From NCBI GenBank assembly GCA_027922465.2, contig BQMF02000050.1:558001-622000 (forward strand): 64,000 nt of DNA, written 5' to 3'. Position numbers and translations under genes: made by a program. Under the pieces are notes generated by a model, which did no database searches, was not told where the DNA came from, and saw only the letters and a program-made list of their open reading frames with translations. Below are positions 1 to 12,748 of the stretch, one piece after another (position 1 is the first letter of the stretch; each line of letters starts with the position of its first letter). Source of the stretch: Turritopsis dohrnii (Eukaryota; Cnidaria; Hydrozoa; Anthoathecata; Oceaniidae).

Positions 1-1
1 T

Positions 2-2542
2 ATTGGTACTCCTGATAATTATACATTGTTAGATCCAAATGACTCAATTTTGCAGTGTGAACATCATGTTGTGACAATGAAAGAAACAAACAATTCAAAT
101 TTTACTATTGATATATTTAGTAATTTGCTACCTGCTTCAATTGATGATCAATTATGTGAAGACACAGAAGCATCTTCATCCTCTAAAGTGACAGAGGTTC
201 GATGTCCTATATGTTCAAATTTTCAACCAAGCAGTGAAATAGAAGCCCACGCCAGTGATTGTGCAGATAGCAAGTATCCAACGCTGTTATCAAGTGATGA
301 TGAACAGGCAGATCCAGAACCTGAAGCAATTCCAAATCCAAGATCAAAAATTTCAACCTTTAATATTGAAGAATTGAAAGCTTTGATATCATTGTGTAAG
401 CCAAAGAAGGAAGCCATTAAAGTGAGGGTCAAGAGAGGCTCAGAATTTGATTCTTTTGTAGATAAGTTTACCCAAATCTGGGCTCAAAAACAAATTGGCT
501 ATAACATTGTAATTCACTTTGTTGGTGAGGCTGGCGTTGATCAAGGTGGACCGAAACGTGAGTTTTTCTCAGGTAGATATTTTTGTGGGGTATGTTTTAA
601 CCGTATGTATAGATTGTATGTGAAATTAAAAAGCAATTTTTTAATTCCAATTTCAGCATCTTTGAATTATGTAAAAGGCCATTTATTTATTGATGCACCT
701 GACGGTGAAGGGAAAATGCCAAACCCTGAGCTTTATGAAGATTGTAGCAAAGGCACATATTTTTTAGTCGGAGTATTAATGGCATATTCAATTTCATTAA
801 GTGGTCCAGCACCAAACTTTTTTGCTCCTTGGATATATCATTATATATCAGGTGGGCAAGAAGTGGTTCTTGGCAGTTTGCCCGAGAAAATTACGGAAAA
901 CAATTTTCTCTCCAAAGCATATAATAAGGTAATTTTAGGAATTTTAGAAATTCTTGGATGCTTACAAACACCCAGTACCAATCTCAAAGGTATTTGTGCT
1001 TTATTTATTAATACTCCATAATAATCTATTTATTCAAGATTTACACCATTGTAACGGATGAAAAACTTCAAGCCTTTTGTACTAGCGAGGAGGGACTAAC
1101 TATGCTTGACCAGATAAGATTTCGTGGTATACCAAGTCGAGTATCTGTTAATACAAAGCAACAGCTTTTGAGGTAAACTTCTTTAGCTTCTTAGGATTTT
1201 AGATGTGTCTTGTTCTTGTGTTTTATTCTAAAAGTGACATAAGGAAAATAGCCAAATAGCTTTCACTTGGCCTATAAGAAATTAGCCTATCAATAAGCTC
1301 CATGTTAAGCTTCATGATGGTCAAGTTTTTTAAAGTCATGTCTTCTGAATTACTAGCAGCAAGGCTTTGGAACAATTTAGATTTGGGTTTAATTAATGTT
1401 TACTGCATCAAGAATATTATACATATCCTAAATATTTTAGATCAATTTTCTTGAAAGAAAGACTCCAAAACGTTATTATTATTATTATTATTATTCATAT
1501 TTATCCAGGTGTACAACTTCAGAAAATTTATAAAAATTCTGGTTATACCAGCAATGCAACAGATAGTCGATGGATTACAAACTTTTGGTTTAATCAACAT
1601 TATTCGTACAAACCCTGCTATTTTCCAGTATGTTTTTTGCCCCAGTAACGAGCTGACGTGGAATTTTGACCTTGTTGAAGATGTGATGTGTCCCATATTC
1701 AGTGAAGACGGAAGTTCTAGAAAGAAGCTTGAAGCTACCAATTTTGCCAATTTGCAAATTGTACCTCGACAACAATCCAATTCCAAGGCTCGTTCTATCA
1801 CTTATCAATCAACCTTCACTTGCCTATTCATTTTCGCTTCAAGTGCTACATTCCTGAATTTTTATAAATTTATAAGGTATTTATATATTTTATCAAATTT
1901 TAATAGTTATTTTTATTACTAGATTTTAATATTTATAAATTTCATTTTCATTTTTAATTTGTAGGGAGAAGAACCATTTGTATATAATGGAACCCAATTT
2001 TATGATAATAATAATAATAATAATAAAAGTGGACTGTTACAAATCGTTCCTGGATGCTTTAGAAAGCTTATATCATTTGACAGGTGTAGCATTCAGATTT
2101 CTTACTTAAACTCCAAAATATTGGTATAAGTATTGATATGATGGATAAAACAATTAACGAGTCACTTTCTTTCCTTAATGGTGATAGTTTCACCTCCCAT
2201 TAGTGACGGGAAAAACGTTTAAAAAAACATTTTAATTTTGTTGCTCTGTTAATGTTTAAACTTACAAAAAATTTTTTTGCTATTTTAGAAAAAGATCACT
2301 GTCTAACATTTTCGCAGTTTATGAAATTCCTGACTGGAACGCACTCCGTTCCTCCTCTTGGTCTTTCTGACGTTATTAGCGTCCATTTTGTTCGTGGTTG
2401 TCGGAATGGTTGTACCTGCAAACCTACAGTTTCCACATGTGCGTTGTCAGTGAGCATGCCGGTTCATTATAACACCCGTGAAAGTGTTTTGGTAGGATTG
2501 GAAGATGCTGTGAAGATGAGTTTTGGATTTGATGAGATCTAA
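2..2542 (+). CDS. HECT-domain E3 ubiquitin ligase, 3' part
   Basis: Ubiquitin ligase of the HECT class, cut by the window edge at its 5' end (the frame stays open to base 2). Six exons can be joined with consistent phase: up to 572, 657-928, 1039-1172, 1523-1876, 1965-2083 and 2289-2542. The first exon has a small CxxC...HxxxC motif (CPICSNF, a UBZ-like zinc finger), then the start of the HECT N-lobe (FVGEAGVDQGGPKREFF). The last exon is the C-lobe, with the segment STCALSVSMP holding the probable catalytic cysteine that takes ubiquitin from E2 as a thioester. The substrate is unknown. The layout resembles the G2E3-like HECT genes that are often multiplied in cnidarians. The intron at 573-656 is 84 nt and has no stop in frame, so its retention would insert 28 residues. 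An ATT microsatellite lies in the fourth intron. The HECT assignment is firm; exon edges are predicted from splice signals only. Confidence 0.82.
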
Positions 2543-3574
2543 ATAGTTTCTCGCTTTCGTACAGTTTTGTTACAGTCTTGTTACAGTTTTGTTACAGTTT
2601 TGTTAACATATACACAGTAGAATCTCGTTAATTCGGACCCTCTAGGTGGACAAGAATGTCCGGTTTAAGTTGAATCTGAATTAATGGGATACTAGAGTAT
2701 ATTTTACATTTCAAAGTGTTTTGTTTCTGCATTGCTAGTGCTTTGTGTTCTTAAAATTGTCAGTACGTTCTGATATCGTGATTCTGTATGTCGACATGAT
2801 GAAATATCTTCATGTGTAATACCTTTATTTTGTGTTAACGACGCCATACTTTTCTATTATGAGTTATAGATGATCATCAAGAGTTTCATCGGAACAATAA
2901 AATTTCTAGTTTTGTTCTAAAATTTTATGCTGTGATAGTGTTGTATATGTAAAGCACCACATTTCTGGCATTCTTTGTAACTAGAGATAAAATTATGTAA
3001 AATACGTTTCTATCTATGCACTCAATGAGTTATTAATCTCTCCACCGCATGTTATGTGACACGCTGGCCAAGAACATTAAGCTGCAATCCTATTTGTTAC
3101 ATAATAAACTTTTTTAAGAGGATATTTCGACAGGGCAAAATCAAAATGTCACGGAGATTTGGAGACTGTTCAATCACATGTTCTGCTAAGCGCAATTCTG
3201 TAACTAAAATGGGTTTAATGCTTAGGATTTTCTTTGCAGGATCACCATTGGTAATTAATTGTCTTTTTTCACAAGTGCTTTTGACAGGTTGACTGAGGTT
3301 GTTAATGATAGAAACAGGTTCCGATAAAAGAAGATTAAAATATTTATGTAAAATATTTCATGAGCATCTTATAGAACTCATGCTTGCCGTTCGTTCGGGC
3401 TTTAAATTAACTTCATACTTTACAGTGGAATCAGAAACCATTTAAATTCGCCGTTCCCGGAATGTTATGTATCCATTAATACTGAATACAACTACCACAG
3501 TGCAATGAGAAAAAATCATTAAAAATGTTTCAATGGAATGATAAAACCGTATCGAAACAAAACTAATATTCTCA
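2543..3574. other. Intergenic stretch between two host genes
   Basis: No coding region I can support. Just after the HECT stop, the phrase GTTACAGTTTTGTTACAGT repeats several times. A short palindromic repeat (2617-2697) is listed separately. The region separates the end of a plus-strand gene from the end of a minus-strand gene, so it should hold both polyadenylation signals; AATAAA occurs at about 2896. Confidence 0.5.
2617..2697. repeat. Short pogo/Tigger-like MITE remnant
   Basis: Begins CAGTAGAATCTCGTTAATTCGGAC and ends with a degraded inverted copy (GAATTAATGGGATACTAG). This resembles pogo/Tigger termini and is similar in style to the better preserved copy at 36713-37164. Only about 80 bp remain. 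Confidence 0.45.
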
Positions 3575-6500
3575 CTACATATTTTCAATGTAATCTATTA
3601 GATTATTATACAGATCTTTAGCGTCAGAAAAAGTCTTTGGAAAGTCCAAGTTGTTAGTGGCAATATAATTCAACGCAAGTTTTTCAAAATTTTCGTCGCA
3701 TCCAAACACAGGTTTTTCTTTGGTAAGGATTTTCGCGATCTCTAAATCTGCCTCAATGACGACTTTTTTGTAGTCTGTCGTACCTAAAGAGGAATCCATA
3801 ACAAAAGTTGCTTTAATTCCTTAACAAATTTCTTAACTGTAATAATATAAACGTGGCATACCAAGTAATTCTGGGATCTTGTACATCATATCAGGTTTCC
3901 CATTAGGAGAAGATTGATTAATAGATCGTCTTATACGATGAGTATTGTGTAGAGTTTTGATTGTATCTAACTCAGCTTGAATGGGAAATGTAAAACAAAA
4001 CTTTAAGCATTCCCTATAAAACATCAAATTTAAAAGTTCTTTAAAAGCAACTAACACACATTCGTATATTTAACATATTTGTCAGTTACCTTTGTATCGG
4101 GTCTGCTTCGTCCCATGAGCCATCATCGCTCATATCCTATTTAACAATGAAAATAATAAATAGTGCAACAGATGGTGACAAAAATAAGTTATGATTCATG
4201 AAATACACACCCTGAAGACGTTCATCCACCATTGTGTGAAAGATCGGCGTAACTGCGACCAGAATGCTTCAATGCGCTATACATACAAATAATGAGACGG
4301 GACCTTTACAAGGGAGATTATTTTAACTTCGCTACATTTTCACAAACAAACAAACACAATCTGAAACATACTTGGTTTGCCGTTGATCTTCCATAAAGAA
4401 AGCTTTTTACACCTGCCAGTGCATCGTTGTCACCCGATCTGAAAAATCGCTGCATCGTTGCTATATTCAAATTTTCGTTGCCGGCATCCCCGCGAATGAC
4501 TCTAGCAGTGCCTAAAGTAAACGGAAAGTATAACGGCTAAAAACGTTCCAAAAATGGTATATGAATAATCTATTATGTGTTTTATACCTCTAAATCTGCT
4601 AACGTAATCCCAGAAATAACGAGCTACAATCTTAGGACAATTATTAGAAGAAGATGTTTCCAACCAAAGCAGTTTTCTTGAGTAGCTAATAAAGATTTTG
4701 AAAAAAACGACAATTAGCAAATCTGTTTTCCGCTGAAAGATTGAACTATTCTTTAATACTAGCCGCCAAGGCGGCGTCGCTCGCCGCCCATGTCTACCTG
4801 CTCTGTATCACTGTATCAATAAACGTCAAATTTCCTTATAAACGGCTCATACAACTTGTGTTCAGCCAGAAGCAGATTTGAAGTCACACCTCTGGTTTGC
4901 AGTCAGTGTTACATCAGTGTTACATTAACTATTTTTCAGGTTTTTCATTATGTGTTACTTATTCAATTTCCGCGCTTTTAAGCGTAGGAAATTGTTTGGT
5001 TTACACATTCTATCTATCTGTCTATGTAACACTTTTTTGCCGTTTTCGGAAAGTCCGTTCGGATTTCGGATTGTTTACTAAATGTTATACAAAAGGACTT
5101 TAGGACATCCGTGGTGGAGTTTTAGTCAAACCTGACAGTTATGTTGACAGGTTTGACTAAAATTGGGCAATTTAGGCCAAATTTGAACCAAATTTGCAAA
5201 GTCCTCCAATTTTCATGAAATTTTGAACTAACCACATTACCAAATTTCGAAAAATCTTCAAATTTCAGAAAATTTTGCACAGATGACGTTTGAAAGGTGC
5301 TGAGTTCGAATTTGACTGTCATTTTGTCAGACTTGACTAAAATTGGACATGTTGGGCCAAATTTGGACCAAATTTAGAAAGTTCTTCAAATTTCATGAAA
5401 TTTTCCATGGATTACATTTGAAAGGTGCTGATTTCGAATTTGACAGTCATTTTGTCAGACTTGACTAAAATTGGACATGTTGGGCCAAATTTCGACCAAA
5501 TTTAGAAAGTTCTTCAAATTTCACCAAATTTTGCACAGATCACATTTGAAAGGTGCTGATTTCTAATTTGACAGTCATTTTGTGAGATATGACTAAAATT
5601 GGACAATTTCGGCCAAATTTAGACAAAATTTTGCATGTATATTACATTTGAAAGGTGCTTGTTTCAAATTTGACAGTCATTTTGTCAGATTTGAACGACT
5701 TCACTTGTTAGTGAATTGACCCATCTGTCTACACAAACCGAAAGTATAAATATCATGTGCAAGATATTGGTGAACTGTTTTTCTGGCTCCGAAACATAGT
5801 GAATTGCATAGAGGTCAAGATTAAGTTAAATAAATTAAAGAAGGGAGTAATTTGATGAAGTCGGTGTACAAGTCATTCTGATGTCTTGAAGATTAGGCTA
5901 AAGCAATTTCCTCTAGGCCTGATGCGGAAATTGTTCAAGCCATGAGGCTTCTAGTTTATTTTTTAAAACCAATCGTTGATCAGTACAACAATGCACTCAA
6001 AACTTAGAGAGAAAAAACTTCAACTTTTTATTAGCTTTTGTTTTAAAAAAGTTACGCGCTCTAACATGGTTGCTATTAAACGTAGGGGAAAAATGGTTTC
6101 TCTTCTTAAAAAGTTCACACGGGAGGAGAGAAAAAAGACACGTGCTAAGTGAATAAAAAACACGTTCGATCAGAAGAGCATAACAATTAAAAACAAAAAA
6201 CACTTTGTTTCATGACACACCATTTTCACCTATCGGGCAAGGAAAGCTTCGGTTTTTAAACATTTTGATTGCTCGAAAAAATGTTTCACCCGTCTCAGAC
6301 AGTCGGGCAAGCGTTAGGATACAACACTGGCAAACCGAACATGCTGCCATGTTATGCCACTGCTGCTTTTTGTCCAAAATGTTTAATCAGTTAGTTTCTT
6401 TGTATTTAGTTGATGTATTGTTAAGCCAAGTCAACGATGGTCCTTGGAATAAAAAATTGACAATAACAATAAAACAAAACGTTATCCCTATTGGTTCACC

Positions 6501-7703
6501 AGCCAAAAAAGTTCGATTGGGGTTGCAATGTATTTGTTTCGCACTGATTTCGTACACACAAAAAGAAATAATTCTCTCACAACTAAATCTACCATTTTGC
6601 ATGACATTCAGACAAACAGACGGAGAATCGGCTATTAATATATAGATTCTTCATACCCGTCAATACAGCCATGTATGCAAAATCCAAATCTTTTCAACTT
6701 ATCGTATCCATCCAGATGCCATACTTGATTTGGTCCCTAAAAGAAAGGAACTTTAATCAATCAAAGATCACATTTGCAATATACCAAATATAAATTTAAG
6801 TTACTTTTGAAAGATACTGTCTTCTTTTCAGTCGTCTTGCTCTCCGTTCAGAAACTCCACTTGGATCCAAAAGGTGCTGCATTTGACTAACCATGTTTCT
6901 GAAATTTACGATCTACCTCATCAGAATAAACTTTGTTTGGAGATAATGAATATTATGAACTGAGAAAAATTTTTTTTAACAAGGTTGTATCCTGATAACA
7001 TATTTTCAAATAAACATTTTTGTGCATTATCATGCGGACACCATCTTCTAACCTCGAAATGTTAATATTATGCACATTTCTTAGCCTTTGATGTAACCTT
7101 CTGTAGCCAAGAAGTGATCCACTACCACTTATCTCATTCTAAAGACCAGTAGGAATGAACATAAGCATGATGTTAACGTCAAAGTACTATCAACCAACGA
7201 ATATAGATAACCATGGTAAATGAGTAGTTAATTGACAGTTGATTCTTAGAAGCAAGAAATTAGTCAAAAAGTAAACCTGTACAACTTCACAAATTTTACT
7301 GAAAGAACAGTTAGATTTGCGTCGGTTTAATCCAAGCTTTCTAAGTAATCTTTTCAGGTGCCGTATGCTAAATAATCAAAACATTGGTACTTCATACAAA
7401 CTACATACACCCTATGGAACAAAGCAGTTAGAATGTTAAAGAAAAGCTAACACTAACCTCAAAGATATACCTTCGACTTGAAGAAGAGCTATAATTTCTT
7501 TATAGGAATATCCTTGATGAAAGTAGTTGTGTATTTTTCCTTCCCCTGTAATAAATGGGACTGTCACGGGCGAGAAGAAATCAGTCCACTAAGCTACTAA
7601 GAATCTCACAGAATGATAAAAGATATTTGGAATCCTAGCTATTGAACTGTAATAAAACAAAAACCTTACTTTCAGTCAGTGTTGTTACATTACAAGCAGC
7701 CAT
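3575..7703 (-). CDS. Integrase-core-domain protein, complete 12-exon gene
   Basis: Twelve exons join in phase into 394 codons plus stop: 7703-7670, 7545-7458, 7367-7277, 7138-7053, 6898-6805, 6736-6657, 4685-4588, 4511-4372, 4276-4211, 4136-4090, 4013-3862 and 3783-3575. The first ATG is at 7703 and the stop is TAG. A helix-turn-helix-like N-terminus (ISLSIRHLKRLLRKLGL) precedes a retroviral-integrase-like RNase H fold. The acidic triad looks intact: D in WHLDGYDK, D in IRGDAGNEN and E in NQRIEAFW. A Trp-rich segment (QWWMNVF) and HNTHRIR follow. This matches a widespread animal family annotated only as integrase core domain protein; whether it moves DNA or has been adopted by the host is unknown. 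One intron (4686-6656) is about 2 kb and holds tandem repeats; the others are short. Every junction keeps frame and no stop interrupts, which argues for a functional gene. Confidence 0.85.
4686..6656 (-). other. Large intron of the integrase-domain gene
   Basis: Intron six of the gene around it. It holds the tandem array at 5131-5690 and a stretch with GCCGCCAAGGCGGCG near 4765. It also contains an unassigned plus-strand open frame (6205-6645) that overlaps exon 6 of the gene and resembles nothing I recognise. It probably grew by insertion. Confidence 0.6.
5131..5690. repeat. Tandem repeat, period about 127 bp
   Basis: Four to five copies of a unit containing TTGACTAAAATTGGACATG, then GGGCCAAATTTGGACCAAATTT, then GAAAGGTGCTGATTTC. 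The phrase GACTAAAATTGG recurs near 5152, 5333, 5461 and 5588, spacings of about 181, 128 and 127 bp. The first unit is longer by one internal sub-repeat. Confidence 0.75.
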
Positions 7704-7799
7704 GTTTGTTTACAGTACCACTTGGTTTTACATTCTTTATTTTGCATCCACTGTAATTGAAGAAAATATAAGACCAAACATAATTTCTTCAATCTCATT

Positions 7800-8095
7800 G
7801 GATCCAATAACAATTTACTAAAACTCTTCATTATTTGAGTAAAATAACAGTATTTCTTATTTTCTCCAAATATTTTGAAAGAAATAACGGCTCTTTCTAT
7901 TTTCTCCAAATATTATGAATAAAATAACGACGTTTCTTACATTCTTCAAATAATTTGAAGATTATAACGATTTTCGATTTTTCTCCAAATAATTTCAATA
8001 AAATAACAAAACGCCGGATTTTTCCAAATATGTTAAATGAGTAAATTTACGATAATTCTTATTTTCTTCATATAATTTGAAGAAACTGGCAAAAT
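7800..8095. repeat. Degenerate tandem repeat, period about 60 bp
   Basis: Four or five diverged units of the form TTTCTCCAAATAATTTGAATAAAATAACG, just upstream (on the minus strand) of the integrase-domain gene start. The unit has an internal palindromic core, CAAATAATTTG. Confidence 0.6.
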
Positions 8096-8218
8096 TATGA
8101 AAACTCGTAAAAATAATAAAACGAACAATTTAGATGGCCCTAATGGGCTTCCGTACTTTTGCTTTAACAACATCCACTCCTGTTAGAAATCACCGCCATG
8201 CTAAACCAAACGCCATGC

Positions 8219-9075
8219 AGGACCGTTGCTTTTCATCATTTTCTTCAATGATTTCGGAGACGAAATGAAGAACTCGAAGTCTATTATGTATGCAGATAAC
8301 ACGGTCATTTATTGTGCACACAAAGAGAAAGCTGTCATCGAACGTCTGTTAGATGAGGACCTGATAAAAATTAGTAATTACTTTGATGACAACGAGTTGG
8401 TCATCAACTTGAAAAAAGGGAAAACAGAGTCGATGCTCTTCGGAACACCGGAACGATTGGGAAAAACTGATAAGGCGTTGAAAGTATATTACCATCAAAA
8501 GTTGATAAACTTCGTGGAAGAGTATAAGTATCTTGGAAACATTGTTGATAACAACTTAACCTTTAGCAGCAGCTTCAGCAGAAGTTACAAGAAAGCCACC
8601 AGCCTTATCAAATTACTTGCGAAGACTCGAAAGTACCTGACAACTGCTGCATCGTGCAACATATATGCGTCAATGATTGTGCCAGTATTAACGTATAGAA
8701 GCATCGTAAAACTCCATATGAGCAATACACAATCGAATCAAATATCATCGATAGAGAATTGTGCGAAGCTCATTATTGGAACTGAGAAACTTCCAAAGAT
8801 TGAAAGTATGGTTAAACGAGAATCATGTGCGATTGTTAGAAGGTGCTTGGATAATACCACATGTGAAAATTTCAACGGTTATTTCGAACTCAGTACACAC
8901 TATGAACACCAGAAACAGAGGCTACATGGTAAAATTGCCACGAGTAAAACTATCTGTGGCGAAGCAATCATTTTATTACGACGGAGGAAAATTATACAAC
9001 GACCTTCCTATATATTTGAGAAAAGAAGAAGATCTTAAAAAATTTAAGCTTGGTCTGAAAGAATATTTTTGTTGA
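8219..9075 (+). pseudogene. 5'-truncated LINE reverse transcriptase remnant
   Basis: C-terminal part of a non-LTR retrotransposon reverse transcriptase. It opens abruptly in the middle of the enzyme at GPLLFIIFFND, then has the catalytic box as YADN instead of YADD, then the thumb and the typical LINE tail ending in an F.YDGGKLYNDLP-like segment and EYFC stop at 9075. The first frame runs to about 8890 and the tail continues in another frame, so there is a frameshift near 8890-8930. The abrupt start fits 5' truncation during target-primed reverse transcription. The changed second catalytic Asp and the frameshift make it inactive. It probably belongs to the jockey/CR1/L2 group; the clade is not certain. 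Confidence 0.8.
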
Positions 9076-9448
9076 GATTTTTGTTTTATCAACCTTCTCT
9101 AGTTGATGCCACTCCTTTCTTTTTGATTTCTATGTTTAGTCTTGTCGTGACAGGTCTGGGACTCAGCCTAACTTCATTCTGACAGGGAGGATGGGTTTAG
9201 CTACATGCTAGTCACGACGCCTTATCGTATCTTTGTGCTCAACTTGTGTTACTACTAACCAGACGCAATTACCTCTTTGTTATATGTCAGCCTACTATTC
9301 TTGATTTCATGCAATATTTTAACATTTACTTTTTGGTGTCTTTTTATCCCTGTATATATATGAGATTTTTAATTTATTCAACATTATATTTTTAGAGTCT
9401 GAACAGGACAAACATTGATAACAGCGTTTTTACGAGTGTAAATTTGTA
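9076..9448. other. 3' flank of the LINE remnant
   Basis: Non-coding; probably the 3' untranslated tail of the LINE copy. No clear poly-A or short tandem tail marks its end. Confidence 0.4.
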
Positions 9449-10010
9449 TACCTTATTCTAGGAAATTAACGAAGACAGAAATTAACAATGCATTAAATTA
9501 ACACGAATCAAATTAACGCGCTTGCCCAAAGAGAACTTGAAAAAGGAATCAAATTAACGCGATTGGCTTCAATGACCTTCATAAGAGCATTTTATTAACG
9601 CGGATGGACAAAAGAACTAAAAAATTTTTGAAACAGATCTTTTCTATATGTATAACTGGAAAGCTACACATCTTTAAAAGGGTTCATAGGAACAGCACCT
9701 AACATTCTTGCAGGCTTTATAGCGCCTGTTATACCTGCTACTCTCCATCCTGCAGGAGGAAGCTGTGTGCATTTTAAGTGAGGAAGAGGAAGAAGAGGTA
9801 AAAGAAGAAGAAAGATAAAAAATAGCATCGGGCTTGTAATGTTTTAAAAATTTATGATCATTTACTGAAAAATAACGAGTTTTAAATTTACGATAAACTT
9901 TTATAAGAGTCTGGAAATTAACGAAACATTTAATTTGCGGGTATTTTATTAACGCGAAATTTTCAAATTCGCGTTAATTTGATGCTTCGTTAATTTCCTG
10001 GAATAAGGTA
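9449..10010. mobile_element. Non-autonomous TIR element of 562 bp
   Basis: The ends are inverted copies of each other: TACCTTATTCTAGGAAATTA at the left and its near-exact complement (TAATTTCCTGGAATAAGGTA) at the right, continuing inward through AACGAAG. TA at each edge may be the target duplication. The subterminal zones repeat AAATTAACGCG several times in both orientations. No transposase gene lies inside, so it is a MITE. Confidence 0.8.
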
Positions 10011-10207
10011 TATGCTGACGTTTTTATCCTGTATAAAGATTCGTAAATAATAATAAAAATAATAATAATAACATCACAGCCAGATTGAATTTGATAAGCA
10101 GGGTCTGTTGTCTGGTTCGTTCCAAGGCTGATGGAGAGAAGGTATATCCAAGAACCTTTTTTTACTCCTAACTTAATGAAATCTGATACAACTTTCTTGC
10201 TTATAAC

Positions 10208-12748
10208 AGTTGAATTTGTCAGCATTAGCAAGAAAATATGGATTGTCAGGAAGTACTGCTAATGTTACAGTGAAAGAATTGCTGATTGAGTCTGACATCA
10301 AACTTGATCGTTTCAAAACGCAGACATCACAGCAACCAAGAGTGCGAAGAGCATATACAACATTCCCAGGTAAATTCTAAGAAAAGATGGAATCTTTAGA
10401 CAATTATTGTAAGCATTGTTAGACAATTTTGTTAGACAATATTGTTAGACAATTACTTTCAACACTATAACACTATACACAGACATCTGAGTAATCGAGA
10501 ATTCTCTTTAGGTGGGTCTGGCGTTTCCATACCTGTGCCACGAAGTTATGAAAAATTAAGAGCAGAACTGCAAAATGGCATAAATACTTCTTAGGTGAGT
10601 TGGAGTAGGAAATTTTCTCACATTTTGAAACTTCGAGGGTGTAACTGGTAGTAAAAGTGTCAATATGAAATTATAGGTGAACTGGTTGAACCTAAAAAAT
10701 ATAAAAAATATGTAGCAGTCGATGGTGAGATTCAAGAGAAGGAATACACCGTGTGTGGCAGAAAAATCCCCCTGAATGAAATCCGCAAAAATCTATATGA
10801 AAGACATGTAAAGCTAGGTAAATATTATAAATGTAATTTTCAGTTATAAATAGCTCATGATACGTTTTCTATTAAACTTCCTTTATAGGTATCTTAAGAA
10901 AAATGAAAGAATACCAACGATACCTCTTATTATGGGCAGATCATGCTTCTATTCTCAACCACGGGTATCTACTCGCGACAGTTAGGGTGTCATACACGAC
11001 ATGTATTTTCTATACAGATGAAGAAATGAAAAAGTTATTTGGTAAAAATATTAACGTGCAAGCTTTAGTGGAAACACCAAACCTGTATCTGCTTTGTAAT
11101 GTTTCTGACTCTCTATCAGAAAAACTTTCATATACAGCAACTAGAATAGAAGACATAAAACAACTTGACATTCCTATTCAACTTGATGGAATTAAAATTC
11201 ATGACACCATGAAAATATTTTTTGGTAATAATCTTTACCTTGGATAGCAACATCAACCCCAGCATAACACTTTTCATGAAACTTGTTATTTCATTTCATG
11301 GGAGACCATCCTGAATTGCAAAGTGAATCTGGAAACAGTCAGGGTGGCACATATCCTTGTCCATGTGGCACTCCTGTTACTTCATTCACTAATCTGCCAC
11401 TTTCTTTTTCAATGGAAATATTGTCACTGGAAGAGAGAAGACAAAAAGTAAGTAAAGCTTTATTGATCTTCTATTAAACAATAGGTAGAAAATTTTGAAC
11501 TACTTTTAACATTTAAGGTAGTGTTACAAGGAAAGTTTGGCAAGAAGTCTAAAGTGAGGCCATACAAAGACCTAAGTGCTCAGGATCTTGCTTTGGAAGT
11601 CAATCTACGAGGATTGGATAGAGACATACCTCTACACAGACTTAAACACAAAAAAGATTTTGAAAGTTTACTCAAAATACACATGAAGGGCTTAATATGC
11701 ACTCCTGCTCTTTGTTATAGCAATGAAGAAAAAACAAGGAGTGAACTAAATCTTTGCCATTATGAAGTTTCTATGTTTGAAGAACTTCATGACTTAAAAG
11801 GTATTAGATCAATATATAACGTTTCACTATTAAAATCAATAATGCTTAATATGAGATTTGTTTTTACTTTTAGGTCACATTTCTAACATCTACCAAGTTT
11901 TACCTTCAGTACTAGATGGAAGATCAAAGAAAATATTTGAGAGCACATTAGACACTTGTTTTAAAACAAAAGATAAAATAAGAGGTTTTATTCATTTATT
12001 TTTGGAAAAATGTAGAAAAATCTGTCAAATACCCTGTAAAATCTGTCAAAATAAACATCCCTCATCTATTTAAGAGCTGACTACAGATATTCCTTAGTAG
12101 TGGTCTATAACAACCTGAAACACCACTGCACTAAAGATATAAAAGAAATCTTCAGAACCTTGATAGAAAAAAGTCATTACTGCTACCAAAACAGTTAGTT
12201 ATACTACGTATTCATAACGTGACATTCAAACACGCACTATTATGCATCAACACATTATCAAACCAAACGGTGTTGTCAAATCAAAAGCTTTTCGGAATTT
12301 ATTTCCACTCAATTGTCAATTGAGGTAATGTGTTGTGTAAAATTCGTTCAGCATAATATATACTTACAATCAATTAATTAGTAACATTAGTTCATTTCAT
12401 ATTGTTGGAAGATTGTGATGAAGTCGATTTCATTGCATTGGCAGATGAGCCAGAAGGAAAGAATAATGAAAATGAAAAAGACATTACTGTTCTAGGTAAA
12501 TTTCAAAATGCAAAATTAAAAAGATTTGTTTAAAATTTGTTTTGTTGGAAGCTCCCAGAATTTCTATTTTCAAGGTTCTGATCCTTAAAGCATATCATCA
12601 GAAAAAGAACAAAGTTACAGATTGGGAGAAAAGCTTCTTCAATGAACATGGATATGAACCTAACCGGGAAGATATCACTAATGATGTCCAAACCCTGTAT
12701 AATCAAGTTTATACAGCCAAAAAGTTGTTGCAATCATGGAACATTTAA
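10208..12748 (+). pseudogene. Decayed multi-exon gene of an unrecognised cnidarian family
   Basis: A chain of plus-strand coding blocks separated by GT-AG introns: about 10208-10370, 10512-10594, 10676-10818, 10888-11246, 11283-11450, 11520-11802, 11875-11984, 12080-12325, 12417-12495 and 12542-12748. One block has the segment YEVSMFEELHDLKG; the last has WEKSFFNEHGYEPNREDI, resembling a W-F-G-P-D motif seen in SLD2 and FAM13-type proteins. I recall similar blocks as repeated hypothetical proteins in coral and hydrozoan genomes but cannot name the family; a transposon origin is possible. Decay signs: block two ends in TAG directly before a strong donor (GTGAGT) and is out of phase with block three; the block ending at 11246 stops before the GDHPELQSE block, which is in another frame; block 12080 is broken by stops. 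Exon edges are approximate. Confidence 0.5.

Noticed and set aside
6205..6645. 146-codon plus-strand open frame
   Set aside because: It has no recognisable domain, and it lies within an intron of the integrase-domain gene on the other strand.
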